Shown here: in pieces, positions 43,924 through 55,150 of the stretch
Position numbering within the stretch: the stretch's first letter is position 1
Layout: every line of letters begins with the position of its first letter
DNA from: Pinus tabuliformis
Lineage: Eukaryota > Streptophyta > Pinopsida > Pinales > Pinaceae
Direction of reading: 5' to 3'
Assembly: GCA_031772625.1 (NCBI GenBank)
Contig: CM062815.1
Location: 607,555,918-607,619,917 of the forward strand
Length of the DNA stretch: 64,000 nucleotides
Notes under the pieces: model-generated
What the model was told of the DNA's origin: nothing
Seen by the model: the letters and a program-made list of their open reading frames with translations, nothing else
The model's database searches: none
Made by a program: the position numbers and the translations under genes

Positions 43924-44676
43924 ATCTCCCCCTTTGGACTTGATGGCAACCTCAAAGTCATTCTCCCCCTTTGTCATCAAGGGCAAAGGGTTATGCTCCC
44001 CCTGAGTACATGCTAGAATCTCTGCTCTGCTGTGCTGACCATGCTCCCCTTGACTGTAGGCAAGATCTGCAAAACGATGTTCTTCAAGAACCATGACTTA
44101 TACATCATAGAAGACGTTCCTATCACCAAAAGACTCTATACAAACATCCATCACCCAACCAAGTGGGGATCATCCATCCAAAAAAGTGGGAATACATCAG
44201 AAGTTTACATATGACAACCAAGTACATTACATCATTCATCCCAGGCATAGTGGGGAAACCAAAATAGGCCATTACATGACTATGACATGACATAGAGATG
44301 AAAAATTTAGAGCAAGACTATGAAAGTCATCAATAACAAATATCAGCAGCATCTTTATTCAGTTCAACAACCATGTTCTCTTTCTACACCCCTTCTGCAG
44401 CTGATCCACCTGAAACCAAAATAGCTTGTGTACACAAACCAAGAGCTTCTAATGTAATGCCAACAATGCATTATTAGAAGATTATCTGCTCCCCCTGAAC
44501 CTGTGCAAGATGGTCTCTCGGCAGACCCATATCAAACTCTCTTCAACCAAAGTTTGTCCCCACTGATTTCCTTCAAACCACCATATACGCGACTGTATCT
44601 ACATAAATCGGCGTATGTACGCGGATCCTCCTCATGCAACTCGCGTACAACCACATTTCTCTGAAACAGACAGGTT
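43924..44676 (-). other. 3' UTR and polypurine tract of element H
   Basis: About 750 bp after the pol stop. CCAAAGGGGGAGAT (minus, 43937-43924) is the polypurine tract. GCGTATGTACGC-like words occur at 44585-44650, so the LTR motif extends outside the LTR. No gene. Confidence 0.7.
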
Positions 44677-45891
44677 TCAGCAGCAAGATGATGCATCAAC
44701 TACCCCCAGCTTCTGTCTGAGGTATTCAAATGTCTCCCTGGGCAGTGGTTTGGTGAGAATATCAGCAACTTGTTCCTTAGAGGGAACATACTCCAACTTG
44801 ACCTTTTGTTCAAGCACTTGTTCCCGAAGAAAATGGTATTTGATAGGTATGTGCTTGGTCTTTGAATGCATGACAGGATTCTTTGAAATGCTGATTGCAC
44901 TTGTATTATCAAAAAAAATGGAAATAGGTGGAGTACAAGTGATTTGAAGATCTTGCAATGTTTGCATCATCCAAAGGAGTTGTGTGCAGCAAGATGCAGC
45001 AGCTACATACTCTGCTTCAGCTGTAGATAATGCAATGGAACTTTGTTTCTTGCTGAACCATGATACTAATCTAGGACCCATGAAGAATGCACCACCACTA
45101 GTGCTTTTCCTGTCATCCACGCTACCTGCCCAATCTGCATCTGTATATGCATGAAGTGTGATATCTGTATCTCTAGGATACCATAAACCATAGTTCTGAG
45201 TCCCTTGAAGGTATTTGAAAATTCTCTTGACTGCCTGAAGATGAGTTTCCTTTCGATTTGCCTGAAACCTTCCAACTATCCCTACTGCATGCATAATGTC
45301 TGGTCGGGTACCTGTTAGATAGAGTAGACTACCAACCATGGATCTATAGGTAGGTTGATGTACAGCTGGTGATTCATCATTTGTGCTGAGACTGCATTCT
45401 GTAACCATAGGAGTGCATACTGGTTTCGAATCCTCCATCCCATATTTCTTCAAGATCTGCTTGAGATACTCAGTTTGTGATAGAAAAATGCCATCTTTGT
45501 TTTGTTGGACTTGTAAACCAAGAAAATATGTGAGCTCACCAAGCATGGACATTTCAAACTCCTTTTGCATTACCAAGGCAAAATTTTGACTCATGTCTTC
45601 TTCATTGCTGCCAAAGATGATATCATCAACATACACAAGAAGTATTAGCAACTTTTTATTGTCAACCTTTATATATAGATTGTTGTCTGTTGATCCTTTT
45701 GCAAAACCTTGTTGATGAAGGTACTCATCCAACCGAAAATACCAAGCCCTTGGAGATTGTTTAAGACCATATAGAGCCTTTTTGAGTCTGCATACAAGAT
45801 TTGGATCCTTTCCAAGGATGAACCCATCTGGTTGTTCAATGTACACTTCTTCATTCAAGTCTCCATTCAAAAAGGCAGATTTTACGTCCAT
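44677..45891 (-). pseudogene. copia RT C-part and RNase H, element H
   Basis: 404 open codons in the same frame as the upstream pol, from which a single TAG (45892-45894, probably from CAG) separates it. RT: MDVKSAFLNGDLNEEVYIEQ, LKKALYGLKQSPRAWY, LLVYVDDIIFGSN (catalytic YVDD) and MSMLGELTYFLGLQVQQ. RNase H: HAYTDADWAGSVDDRKSTSG, SSIALSTAEAEYVAAASCC, FFDNTSAISISKNPVMHSKT, VADILTKPL. All RT/RNase H catalytic residues visible. It would be made only by readthrough. Confidence 0.92.
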
Positions 45892-47961
45892 CTAAAATAC
45901 TTTGAACTTTTGAAAGCTAGAGAGAGCAAGGAACATTCTTATAGCCTCAAGTCTAGCCACTGGTGCAAAGGTTTCTTCAAAGTCTATGCCTTCTTGTTGC
46001 GCATATCCTTTACAAACAAGTCTTGCCTTGTTTCTAACCACATCTCCATTTTCATTTAGCTTATTTTTGAAAATCCACTTTGTCCCTATGACATTCTTAT
46101 CTTTTGGTCTAGGAACCAACTCCCAAGTGTTATTCCTTTCAATCTTCTCAAGTTCTTCATTCATTGCCTTGACCCAGCATTCATCTTTGCATGCCTCTTT
46201 TACATTTTGTGGTTCGGTGGAGGAGAGCAATGCAAGATAACTTGAAGCTTCTGAAATGGTTCTCCTAGTTTGTACACCTGCCTCTTTCTGCCCCAAAATT
46301 TGAGATTCTAGATGATTCTTCTGAACGTATCTGGATGGAGTCTTTCCTTCTATTCTTATTTGTTCTTCTGGTGCCTCATGGGTTTCTTCTTCATCATGAG
46401 TCTGATTTGGATAGTCCTTATCATCTTCAAAAACTTCAGATCTTTCCTGCCTAGGGGTATTTCCTTCTTCATCAATCACTACATCAATACTTTCAATAAT
46501 CTTTCCAAGTCTTTTATTGTAACACTTATATGCTTTGCTATGAGGAGAGTAACCAAGGAGAATGCCTTCATCTGCTCTAGGTTCAAACTTGCCAAGATTT
46601 TCATCAGTCCTTTTAATGTAGCATTTGCTTCCAAAAATTTTGAAGTATTTTACCGTGGGAGTCTTACCATACCAAAGTTCATGAGGAGTCTGAGTGTTGC
46701 TTATCCAGACATTTGTCTTGTTAAGAATAGTTACAGCAGCAAATGCAGCTTCACCCCAGAAGGTTGTGGGAGTTCCAGATTCATCAAGCATAGCACGAGC
46801 CATTTGTTGAACCGTTCTGTTCATCCTTTTCACTACTCCATTTTGTTGAGGTGTCCTTGCAGTAGAAAATTCCCTTCTTATGCCATGTTCTTCACAAAAA
46901 TTGAAAAATTCATCTGAGGTAAATTCTCCTCCTCGATCAGATATGAGACATTTGATTCCTCGATCTGATTCGTTTTCAACCAAGGCTTTGAATGATTTGA
47001 ACTTTTCGGAAGCTTCATCTTTATACTTCATGAGTCCCAACCAACACATCCTTGAAAAGTCGTCAATAAACAATATGAAGTACTCTTCACCTCGAGGCAA
47101 CTTCTTCCTAGATGGACCACATATATCAGTATGGACAAGTTCAAGTGGCCTACTAGCTGATCCTTCCTTCTCAGGGAAATTAGTTCTCGTTTTCTTACCA
47201 AACTGACATGATTTGCATATTGTATTGTCTGGAATTCTGATGTCAAGAAGACCACGAACCGCCTGATATTTGCATGCTTTCCTTATCTGAGAGAAGCTAA
47301 GATGCCCCAATCTTCTGTGCCATAGCCAGTGTTCATCATTCTTGCTTAGATAGCATTGATGTTGTCCTTCTTTGAATATGTATAAATTATTTGCAGTTCT
47401 TGTGCCTTTGACCACTGTTTTTCCTGTATCAAGATGACGAACTGTAGATCCATTTGATCGAAATATTACCTCAGTTCCTTGATCGCACATCTGACTGACA
47501 CTCAATAGATTATGCTTTAAGCCATCAACATACATAACATTTCCAACTTTGACCTTTTCTTTGAACTGAACAGAACCTTTACCTTTTATGAATGCAGGGG
47601 TGTCATTTCCAAATGAGACCTTCTTTGCCTTTTCTAAGGCACTATATGATTGAAGTTTTTCTTTATCACCTATCATATGTTTCGAACATCCATTGTCAAT
47701 ATACCATTGATTTTCCTGTCCTTTTGCATATAAGGCTATCCCACATCTTTCTGGTTGCGGTTCTTTCATTCTCCATGTTTTGGTACTTGAGACTTGTTCC
47801 TTCTGAGTTGTCTGCCGAAACCTGCTCCTGCATTCAGAATCTTCATGACCGAAGTTGTTAGAAATAGAACATTCTATTTCATTTTCAAGAGCAGAAAATT
47901 TATTATAGGTCCTTTTCATGATCCCAGTGATACTTCTTTGTTTTTGAGCTTCTCTAGTCAT
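45892..47961 (-). pseudogene. copia protease, integrase and RT N-part, element H
   Basis: 689 open codons. Residues about 75-105: protease [14 protein letters not shown], where DSGC/DSGA has become DNGC. GAG-pre-integrase [18 protein letters not shown] and [10 protein letters not shown] at about 220-270. Integrase core: LVHTDICGP (first Asp), [14 protein letters not shown] (second Asp), then [13 protein letters not shown], where the catalytic Glu is Lys (codon AAA at about 46833). RT start at about 610 ([41 protein letters not shown]). Likely the 3' part of one gag-pol frame. The triad mutation predicts loss of integration. Confidence 0.92.
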
Positions 47962-47969
47962 GATTGTCT

Positions 47970-48243
47970 TATAGGCAACACATTGGGCTACTTTGTGACC
48001 AAAGTTATGACAAGAGAAACACTAGTCATTGAAGAAACTCCTGCGATTATCAAATCTACCAACCGTATGATTGTAGTTTCTATTGACATCCATTCTTGAG
48101 GCAAATTGAGAATGTTTTACCTATGGCTGATTGTAGCTTCTGTTCATCCTTAAAGTAGATTGCCCTCGATTTACCTGGTAGTCTCTGTTCATTCTTGAGG
48201 TAAATTGTCCCTGATTTACCTGGTGATCTCCATTGAGCCTTTG
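47970..48243 (-). pseudogene. gag-pol linker with second zinc knuckle, element H
   Basis: Between gag stop at 48244 and the pol piece the same frame reads three diverged copies of a QVNRGQFTSRMNR-type unit (about 48240-48080), then [14 protein letters not shown] (about 48022-47980), a second CX2CX4HX4C knuckle, with a couple of stops. Further on (47870-47830) is a third, damaged one ([14 protein letters not shown]). Three knuckles imply gag and pol were one polyprotein. Confidence 0.7.
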
Positions 48244-49191
48244 CTATCGATTGTCAATTTGTTCACTCCTCCTTGCTGCATCAAGATAACTTTTGGAGGT
48301 GGATGCTTGAGATGCTTCTTCATTATATCCTAGACTTGTCTTGATTAGTGGAGAATGCTGCACTTTGATAATCTCATCTAAAGTTTCAGATCCTTTAGCA
48401 AATATGAGATTAAGGGCTTTTTTTTTCTCAATTTCTTTTCTAAGCCCCACAATTTCACATTCTAACTTTTCATTATATTTATCTTTTTCGGTAAGTTGGC
48501 AAGTTAGAGTATCTATAATCATATTCCTTTCCTCTAAACAAACTTTAAGTCTAGAAATTTCTTCATAAAGCCCTTCTTCATTTATAGCATCCACGAACTC
48601 ATCATCTTCAAAAGCCATCAAAAGTCTATCATCATTACCTCGTTCATCTTCATCACTATTTGACAATCCATCACTATCTTCATGCGTGTAATAGCTCTTC
48701 TTATTCTGCTTTCTGTTCCATCTGACAGGTTCCTTACCTTTGTCTAGTTTATCTTTATGAGGACATTTTACAGCATAATGACCGACTCTTCCACAAGAAA
48801 AGCATTTGAAAGGTAGCTTACCTCTGAATCTTCCAGTTCCCCGTTGGAGGTTCTTGACAAAATTTGATTCTTCCTCCTCTTCTGACATATGTCCTGACTC
48901 ATAGTAATCTCCTTTGCCCGAAGCCTTGAATGCAGCTTCTCTCCTATCTGATGGTCCTCCTTTTCTCATTTCGTAAGCGGTTAGAATTCCATGCAGCTGT
49001 GACATGGTAAGGCTCTGTAGATTCTGCTTTTCTTCTATGGTAGAAACTTTTGATTCAAACTTAGAATACAAAGATATTATAACCTTTTCAACCAAAACAA
49101 CCTCTTTTATTTCTTCACCCAAGTTTTTCATACAATTAACAATCTCATCTCTACGAAGGAAATAGTTAGCCACACTTTCATCATTGTGCAT
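48244..49191 (-). pseudogene. copia gag C-terminal part, element H
   Basis: 315 codons: HNDESVANYFLRRDEIVNCM, ILTAYEMRKGGPSDRREAAF, zinc knuckle CFSCGRVGHYAVKC (about residue 130), an acidic region, and a long Glu/Leu-rich coiled coil (about 210-270), ending KSYLDAARRSEQIDNR. The apparent start Met is internal; the real N-terminus is at 49868 across the MITE. Same frame once the MITE and one TSD (308 bp) are removed. Confidence 0.9.
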
Positions 49192-49193
49192 TC

Positions 49194-49493
49194 CATGGAA
49201 AATTTTAGGGGCTAATGTTCGCCCAGTGGGCTAATTTTCCTTGATTTTTCCAAAAAAAGATTCGCCAATTACCAATTTTTATAAAAGACGATTCGCCCAA
49301 ATTTTAGAATATAAAATTATTTTACCTCAAAAATCGCCAACATTATATAGAGACTATATATAAAATCATTATAGATTTGAATAATTTTACAAATATATCA
49401 ATACACATTTTATAGTTTGCATATTAGGGATTAGTGAGATTCGCCAATGTTTCTAAACTTCAAGAAAATTTTCCATCCTTAAAATTTTCCTTG
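49194..49493. mobile_element. hAT-like MITE inserted in H's gag
   Basis: 300 bp, AT-rich, non-coding. Perfect 8-bp duplication GTGCATTC at 49186-49193 and 49494-49501. Terminal inverted repeats CATGGAAAATTTTAGGGG at left and, on the other strand, CAAGGAAAATTTTAAGG at right (about 15 of 17 match). The word TCGCC recurs inside (about 49251, 49285, 49335, 49441). 8-bp TSD and CA-type ends are typical of the hAT superfamily. It encodes no transposase. Confidence 0.88.
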
Positions 49494-49868
49494 GTGCATT
49501 CTAAGATTTTCATACTGAATTTTGAGGGTTTGGAGTTTTTCTCGTTTTACCTGTTCATCTCCTTCATAGCTTAGAACGATCTTGTCCCATATTTCTTTTG
49601 CAGTTTTGAGCTGCATAACCTTGACAAATTCTGTTTGAGATAGACTCCCTAATAGAGTATTGACCACCTCTGCATTTGTTTCATACTGCTTCTTCCTAGC
49701 CGGATCTATAGGAGTAGCTGATGGAAATGTGTACCCTGTATCTATGATATCCCAGACTTCTGTACCAAGAGATTGAAGATAGGCTATAATTCTTACCTTC
49801 CAATAGACAAAGTTGGTCCCATCAAAAATTGGTGGCCTAATCGAGGCTTCTCTCTCGTAGTTGCTCAT
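49494..49868 (-). pseudogene. copia gag N-terminal part, element H
   Basis: MSNYEREASIRPPIFDGTNF, YWKVRIIAYLQSLGTEVWDI, SQTEFVKVMQLKTAKEIWDK, then the retrotransposon gag region EKLQTLKIQYENLRM, where the MITE cuts it. ATG at 49868 lies about 60 bp inside the 5' LTR/PBS, as expected for the start of gag. The frame runs on into MITE sequence and ends at 49479. Confidence 0.9.
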
Positions 49869-49914
49869 GATGATAGATCTTCCTTCAAGCGATCAAGCTT
49901 CTTCTGAAGGACCT

Positions 49915-49926
49915 ACTCTTATACCA
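49915..49926 (-). promoter_or_regulatory. primer-binding site of element H
   Basis: TGGTATAAGAGT on minus, two bases inside the 5' LTR. Differs from the iMet site TGGTATCAGAGC at two positions. Confidence 0.7.
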
Positions 49927-49928
49927 AT

Positions 49929-51454
49929 TGTTGGAAATAATACTGAGAGGGGGGGTGAATCAGTATTATTAAGTCAAATATTTTTATTTCACACCCAGAT
50001 CATATACGCTACTTCAGTTAGAGAAAACCACGTATATACGCAACTTCATATAAGAAAACCCACGTATACCATGCAGACTTATAATTTAATGTATTCTACA
50101 GAGGTTGATCATTAATCTGTGCATCAGAGTCATATAAACAGTAACCAAGAACAGTAAAAACAGAGCAGAAGACAATCACACACAAGAACACAAGATATAA
50201 GGTGGAAACCCAATGTGGGTGAAAACCACCTGCTGCAATTCGTCTCTATCTTCTTTTAATTAGAAACTTCTTTTTACAATGATTTTGTACTGGTGCAGAC
50301 TTATACCAGTACGCAGGCTGCAACCTGTAGAGAGCTACAACCCTCTCTCATTCTCCAGCTTCTCCTGGAAGGGAGCTACAACCCCCTTAGCTCTTATATT
50401 AGCTGAGATACTAGTACATAGGTGATGACCTACAGAAGGCTACAACCTTCTCTTTTCTTCCAGGGACCACGTTTCATAAATTTTCATACTAGATCCATGA
50501 ATATCAAACAAACATCAAGTATATGTGCATCAACCAATCTCCTTTCCACAAGTAACTACTGAATCAACCAATAACTTCTCAGAATGTTGTAACCAGAAAA
50601 CAATACTAGTAACCAGACACCAATGCTGAACCCAAAACACTGTAGTAATCCACAGAAGTAGCTAAAAGATATTTCAAGAGACGTACGCTACTTCACTCTT
50701 ATAAACCTGTGTACATACGCAGCTGAAACAAGGTTGCGTATACGCTTTCTTCTCTTGCTGAACCTGCGTGTATACGGGCCTTTGCAGAGCCGAACCTGCG
50801 TACAGATCTATAAAATACAATTCACCCTTTACACTTAAACAGACTTCAGTTATACTCAGATTATCAGATTTATAGATCTAAGTATGCACCGATTATAATA
50901 GATCAAATCACAAAAAGATATTACTATTCAAGCCTTGAGATCTCGACTCATCAATAGAACTTATCTATCTTGTAATGCTCAGGTTCCTCCCTGACTCAGA
51001 TTCAGCCACACAAACCAATCACTTGCACGTCTTCAGATATTCAATACATCAGATATCCCTTGCCTAATGATCTCCTTCCTCTTTTATAGTCTTAGGCCTT
51101 TCACAATACCACGGTCCAAAACCATAACAAACCAATACGATGGACCCAATACTTGGGATCAACACATCGGACGAGATACCATGGTCCAAAACCATAGGTT
51201 CAAGTACCAAGGACTAAATACCAAGGACCAAAAATAAGTTATCCGACATGTACACACCTTTCCGTGCATGAATGTGCGTGCATACACATACGCGACTTTG
51301 GAACGTCTAACCCGCGTGTATATGTGGCTTTATCACGATGAACCTGCGTATATATATTTTTCCTTCATTCTAAGAGCCTGAACTGAGATCTGTTACCAGA
51401 GTGAGTTGCCATCAAGGACAACACTTGTGCCACACCTGTGTCACAATGCCAACA
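49929..51454 (-). repeat. 5' LTR of element H
   Basis: 1,526 bp, partner of 42353-43923. GCGTATACGC-like words at 49993-50070, 50686-50800 and 51276-51352. Confidence 0.93.
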
Positions 51455-51459
51455 GTCTT
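51455..51459. repeat. target site duplication of element H, right copy
   Basis: GTCTT against GTCCT at 42348-42352. Confidence 0.75.
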
Positions 51460-51483
51460 CAGCGCCTTTATCTTCATCTCTAT

Positions 51484-52122
51484 CTAGTTTTCCACCAGAG
51501 CCTTAAATTCTTTAAACTTGTCAAAGACTTTAAATTTCTTCTTAAGGAGATATATCCATGTATTCCTTGACAAGTCATTTATAAATGATACATAGTACAC
51601 AGACTTACCCAATGATGGAACCTTCACAGGTCCAAACACATCACTGTGCACAAGCTCTAATATATGTTTCACCCTCTTACCACTAGAGGGGAAACTCACC
51701 TGATTCTGCTTCCCATATACACAATTTTCATAGAAATCAAAATCCAGAGAACTATTACTCATACCCTCTACCATACCTTTACCATGAAGTATTCGAAGGC
51801 CCTTCTCTCCAATATGTCCAAGCCTTTGATTCCACAGCATGGTCTTCTCTCCAGAGACCACTAGATTTTCTGCTCCACTTTCAGGAACCACAGAACTATT
51901 GCACCCATAAAAAATAGTGCTACCTTGCAGCTTGTACAAAGTTTCAATCCGAACTCCCGACATCAATACTAGTGCTCCCCGAACCATCTTGCAGGTATCC
52001 TTCTCAAACACTGTTTTTACACCTGCATCATCCAGCTTGCTTACAGAAATCAGATTTCTGGCCAATGTAGGAATATGTAGAACACCCAGAAGTGTTCTAA
52101 CCCTTCCACCTTGCAACTTCAA
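51484..52122 (-). pseudogene. copia protease end and integrase 5' half, element G
   Basis: 212 codons: LLGVLHIPTLARNLISVSKL, GAG-pre-integrase LWNQRLGHIGEKGLRILH, CVYGKQNQV (first Cys of the CxxC pair appears changed), ELVHSDVFGPVKVPSLG (first Asp kept), FINDLSRNTWIYLLKKK. Ends at a stop just before element H. The protease active site is upstream in the same region (AWLIDSGASFHFTPH, about 52250), beyond a stop. Confidence 0.87.
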
Positions 52123-52494
52123 CTTTACTTTTCCACAACCAATGATTCTAGCCTTCCTGTCATCCCCTAAGAATACATCACCACCATCGTATTTCTCGTA
52201 CTCGTAGAATCACTCTCTATGGGGAGTGAAGTGAAAGGATGCACCTGAGTCAATCAACCATGCCTCATGATCTACATGTGTACTTGAAGAAGTTAAGCAC
52301 ACATCCCCACCTTCATTTGAGGTGGTTTTCACCTCTGCAGAAGGAGCATCATCAGATCCCTTTACTTTGTCAGGAGGTTTAGATTTACAGTCCCTTTTGT
52401 AGTGCCCTTCCTTTCCACATTTCTAACACACCACCTTTACAGGTTTTCCTGGAGATTTAGATCTCCCACTCGATGACTTATTTTTGTTTCTGTT
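52123..52494 (-). pseudogene. gag zinc knuckle and protease active site, element G
   Basis: Linker between the gag and protease pieces, readable with two or three stops: knuckle remnant KGHYKRDCKSK (about 52410-52380, first Cys pair damaged), an acidic/Ser linker (DDAPSAEVKTTSNEGGD), then AWLIDSGASFHFTPH (about 52275-52230), the DSGA aspartic-protease site, intact. Confidence 0.78.
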
Positions 52495-53103
52495 CTAGGA
52501 CCATCCTTGTACAGACAACAAATCGCCACTCTGGCTCTGCATATTTTTCCATCTCATCTCCTCCGTCAGCAAGGATGAGACTATTTCATCAAACTGCAAG
52601 GCATTTGCATTGCTACATATTGCAATAACCAGTCTATCCCACGAATCTGGTAGAGAACATAACAAACTAATGCACTTATCTTCATCTAAAATTTTGATAT
52701 CAACAAATGATAACTCACTTGCCACAGTATTAAACGAATTCAGATGCTCTGTTACCAAATCTCCATCTTTCATCCTCAGGTTATACAACTTTTTTCGTAG
52801 GAACAATTTATTCACTAGAGACTTAGATTGGTACAAATTCCCTAACTTGTCCCACAAAGCCTTCACCGTAGCTTCCCCTGATACATTCAACAATACTGAA
52901 TCTGAGACACATAATCGTATTGTGCTCTTTGCCTTCCGATCCAACTTCTTCCATTCTTCATTAGACACTTGCATTGGTTTAGTACTTGGATCTACCGCAA
53001 TCCACTGATCTTTATCTACCAACAAATCCTCCATCTTGAGTTTCCACAAGTTAAAACTCTGCCCATTAAATTTATCGATCTCTATCTTTCCACCACTCGC
53101 CAT
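52495..53103 (-). pseudogene. copia gag, element G
   Basis: 202 codons from ATG at 53103 (MASGGKIEIDKFNGQSFNLW), with the copia gag signature (YQSKSLVNKLFLRKKLYNLRM, HLNSFNTVASELSFV, CSLPDSWDRLVIAIC). Ends at an early TAG after SVQGWS. Builds the particle. Roughly 100 bp from the PBS. Confidence 0.9.
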
Positions 53104-53211
53104 CTTCTTTCACCACCAGAATTGATCTCACAGATCTCCCATTGAACAGGGTCTACCACAGGCCCGAGCGAAACCCCTCAGCACCAAAGGCGTCCCCTTG
53201 AAGCCAAAATA

Positions 53212-53223
53212 GCTCTGATACCA
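53212..53223 (-). promoter_or_regulatory. primer-binding site of element G, iMet type
   Basis: TGGTATCAGAGC on minus, perfect match to the common plant iMet site, two bases inside the 5' LTR. Confidence 0.9.
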
Positions 53224-53225
53224 AA

Positions 53226-53697
53226 TGTAGGTTTTAACCCCATATAGAAAATACCTACATATGAATTCTAAAACACAGAAAATAAACAATGCAAGAGCAT
53301 AACACATAAAACACATATACACAAAGATTTTCCCCTGGATCGCAAAACCGGGACTACCAGCTTGATTTTTCATTATTGTTCCTTTTAATGTTACAATACA
53401 TATTTATACATGTCGAAGCATCCAACACCGTGGACCGAAAACCATCGCATCCAAAACCATGTGCGAATATCATGCACAAAACCATAGGTAGGTCCGCCCA
53501 ACCTAACATAGGGTCCAAAACCAAAATTTTTCAGGGCACTACCACGGACCCCATAGAGTGGGGTACCTGCACCCCTCAAACCCACTCTGACTCCCCCCAC
53601 TACGCAATCGATGCAACAAAGGGGGGCTCCACCCCCCTTCTAACCCCCTGGTTAACTACATGGGCTAGTAGTGGAAAGAATATAACACAACCCAACA
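53226..53697 (-). repeat. 5' LTR of element G
   Basis: 472 bp, partner of 39547-40028. Confidence 0.92.
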
Positions 53698-54360
53698 ACA
53701 ATTTTCATTGTTTAAATCAAATGAAAAGAATGTTTCCCATCTTAGTTGAATTCTGGTAGTTTTAGAAACATCACGTGGTGAACTTGAAAGGAAAACTTTT
53801 AAACAAGATCAACTAAAATTTATTTCAGTTAACCTAATGGAGCATTGTAACTTAACGGATAACATTTAGAGGTCTAGGCTAGAGACGTGTCCCAGTTTCA
53901 TTAAACATAGCAGCTGTCGCTAACGGTCTGCAATACATTCCGAGTGTGATACCTCATTCCATGTATGTAAGTATATCATAACTCGTCCATGTACTTTCGG
54001 GTATATCGAGCGGTGTTATAGTACAAAAAGTATAAGGGAATGCTCTTACTATGTGGTTTCACATTAGACAACACTAACATGGATTGGGCCTCCTTGTACT
54101 TTCGAGTATATTTGGGAGGACTACATTAGGTTGTCATCCATCCATAGGTAATTGAGTCAGCCACCTTGTATACTGTGATACACCAAAAACAACATTCATG
54201 GAGATTACCTGCACGTATGTTAAGTCCTTGGCTCCTCTAAGGTAGTATATTGCAGTTCACAGTTACTTGGTAATTATTTTGCCTAGATTACCCTCTTTTT
54301 GTTTATTTCTTTTTATAATAAAATCAATTAGCAATCGTGGAATAAAATCAACCTTTACCT
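53698..54360 (+). other. leader of element F, right part
   Basis: No gene. The words CATTCCATGTATGTAAGTATATC, ACTTTCGGGTATAT and ACTTTCGAGTATAT recur (53950-54130), a weak sign of degenerate repeats. Confidence 0.5.
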
Positions 54361-55150
54361 CGTTGTTCATGTAGGACAACGAGTAAACCACCATTACCGC
54401 TTGAAGTTACACCTAGTCAGCGAAAGCAGTCTCATTTAACTAAGTCTAGTACATCACAAACTTCAGGTTCTTCATCTAATTTACCAAAGTCACCTATACT
54501 AGTACGTATTGTGATTCTAGTTACTCCTACTATTACTGGTTTATCTACTACTGAAGTGGAACATTTACAATTACCTAAGGACAATAAAAGTGAACTTAGT
54601 GAAATGGTAACTGAAGTTGTCCAACAAGAAGTTGATCCTCAACCCAAAGTTGTTCAACAAGAAATTACTTCTGAACTTGAATTTGTTCAACCGGAAGTTG
54701 ATCCCGAACCTATCATAGTTCAACAAGAAGTTACTTCTGAACCAAAAGTTGTTCAAGAAATTCATCGTAAACCTGTTGTTCTTTTACCAGAACACTTGGA
54801 TCCCAAAGTTAAAAAAACAGAAGTTGTTCCTGTACTAGAAGATGATCAATTGGTTTATCCTTAGACATCTGTACTATTGATACTTCTCCTTCACCACAGA
54901 GTCAAACACTAAAAATTTATTACGACCCTAATGGTCAAATCCTTCCACTCGATTTGATTGCTATTGAAGAGGAGTTTGAAGAACAAACCTCCCCTAGAAC
55001 TCGAACTCATTTTGGACCAATGATTTATCTTTATCCTTCTTTTCCTCAACTAACTTATACTGCTCCTCTTGATCCTATTTACTTTAAAACTCTCGTAGAT
55101 TCATTAGGAAATTTATTGGGTCATTTGGCTATGGCTGAAACAACAACCTA
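54361..55150 (+). pseudogene. gag N-terminal region with QQEV repeats, element F
   Basis: Frame 54400-54864 encodes a Ser/Thr/Pro-rich start, then four to five units of a VVQQEVDPEPK/VVQQEVTSEPK type (about 54610-54765), then an acidic end (TEVVPVLEDDQLVYP). 54954-55151 (MIAIEEEFEEQTSPRTRTHF; DPIYFKTLVDSLGNLLGHL) continues in another frame. Probably the N-terminal region of F's gag or a separate leader ORF. Frameshifted. Confidence 0.6.

Larger units (their letters stand above)
42353..51454 (-). mobile_element. Ty1/copia element H, nested in G
   Basis: LTRs of 1,571 bp (42353-43923) and 1,526 bp (49929-51454) differing by a few percent and small indels. On minus: LTR, PBS, gag (split by a MITE), pol with one stop, 3' UTR, polypurine tract CCAAAGGGGGAGAT, LTR. 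Apart from the MITE and few stops it is nearly complete, but integrase and protease key residues are changed. Confidence 0.93.
39547..53697 (-). mobile_element. Ty1/copia element G, nested in F's leader
   Basis: LTRs 39547-40028 (482 bp) and 53226-53697 (472 bp). Flanks ACAGT and ACAAT are a TSD with one mismatch. On minus: LTR, iMet PBS, gag, protease, integrase, RT, RNase H, polypurine tract (AGTGGGAGAA), LTR. Interrupted by element H in integrase. Several stops and frameshifts, so not autonomous now. Confidence 0.92.

Noticed and set aside
45986..47206. Plus-strand frames of up to 201 codons across H's pol
   Set aside because: Shadows of the minus-strand integrase/RT frame.
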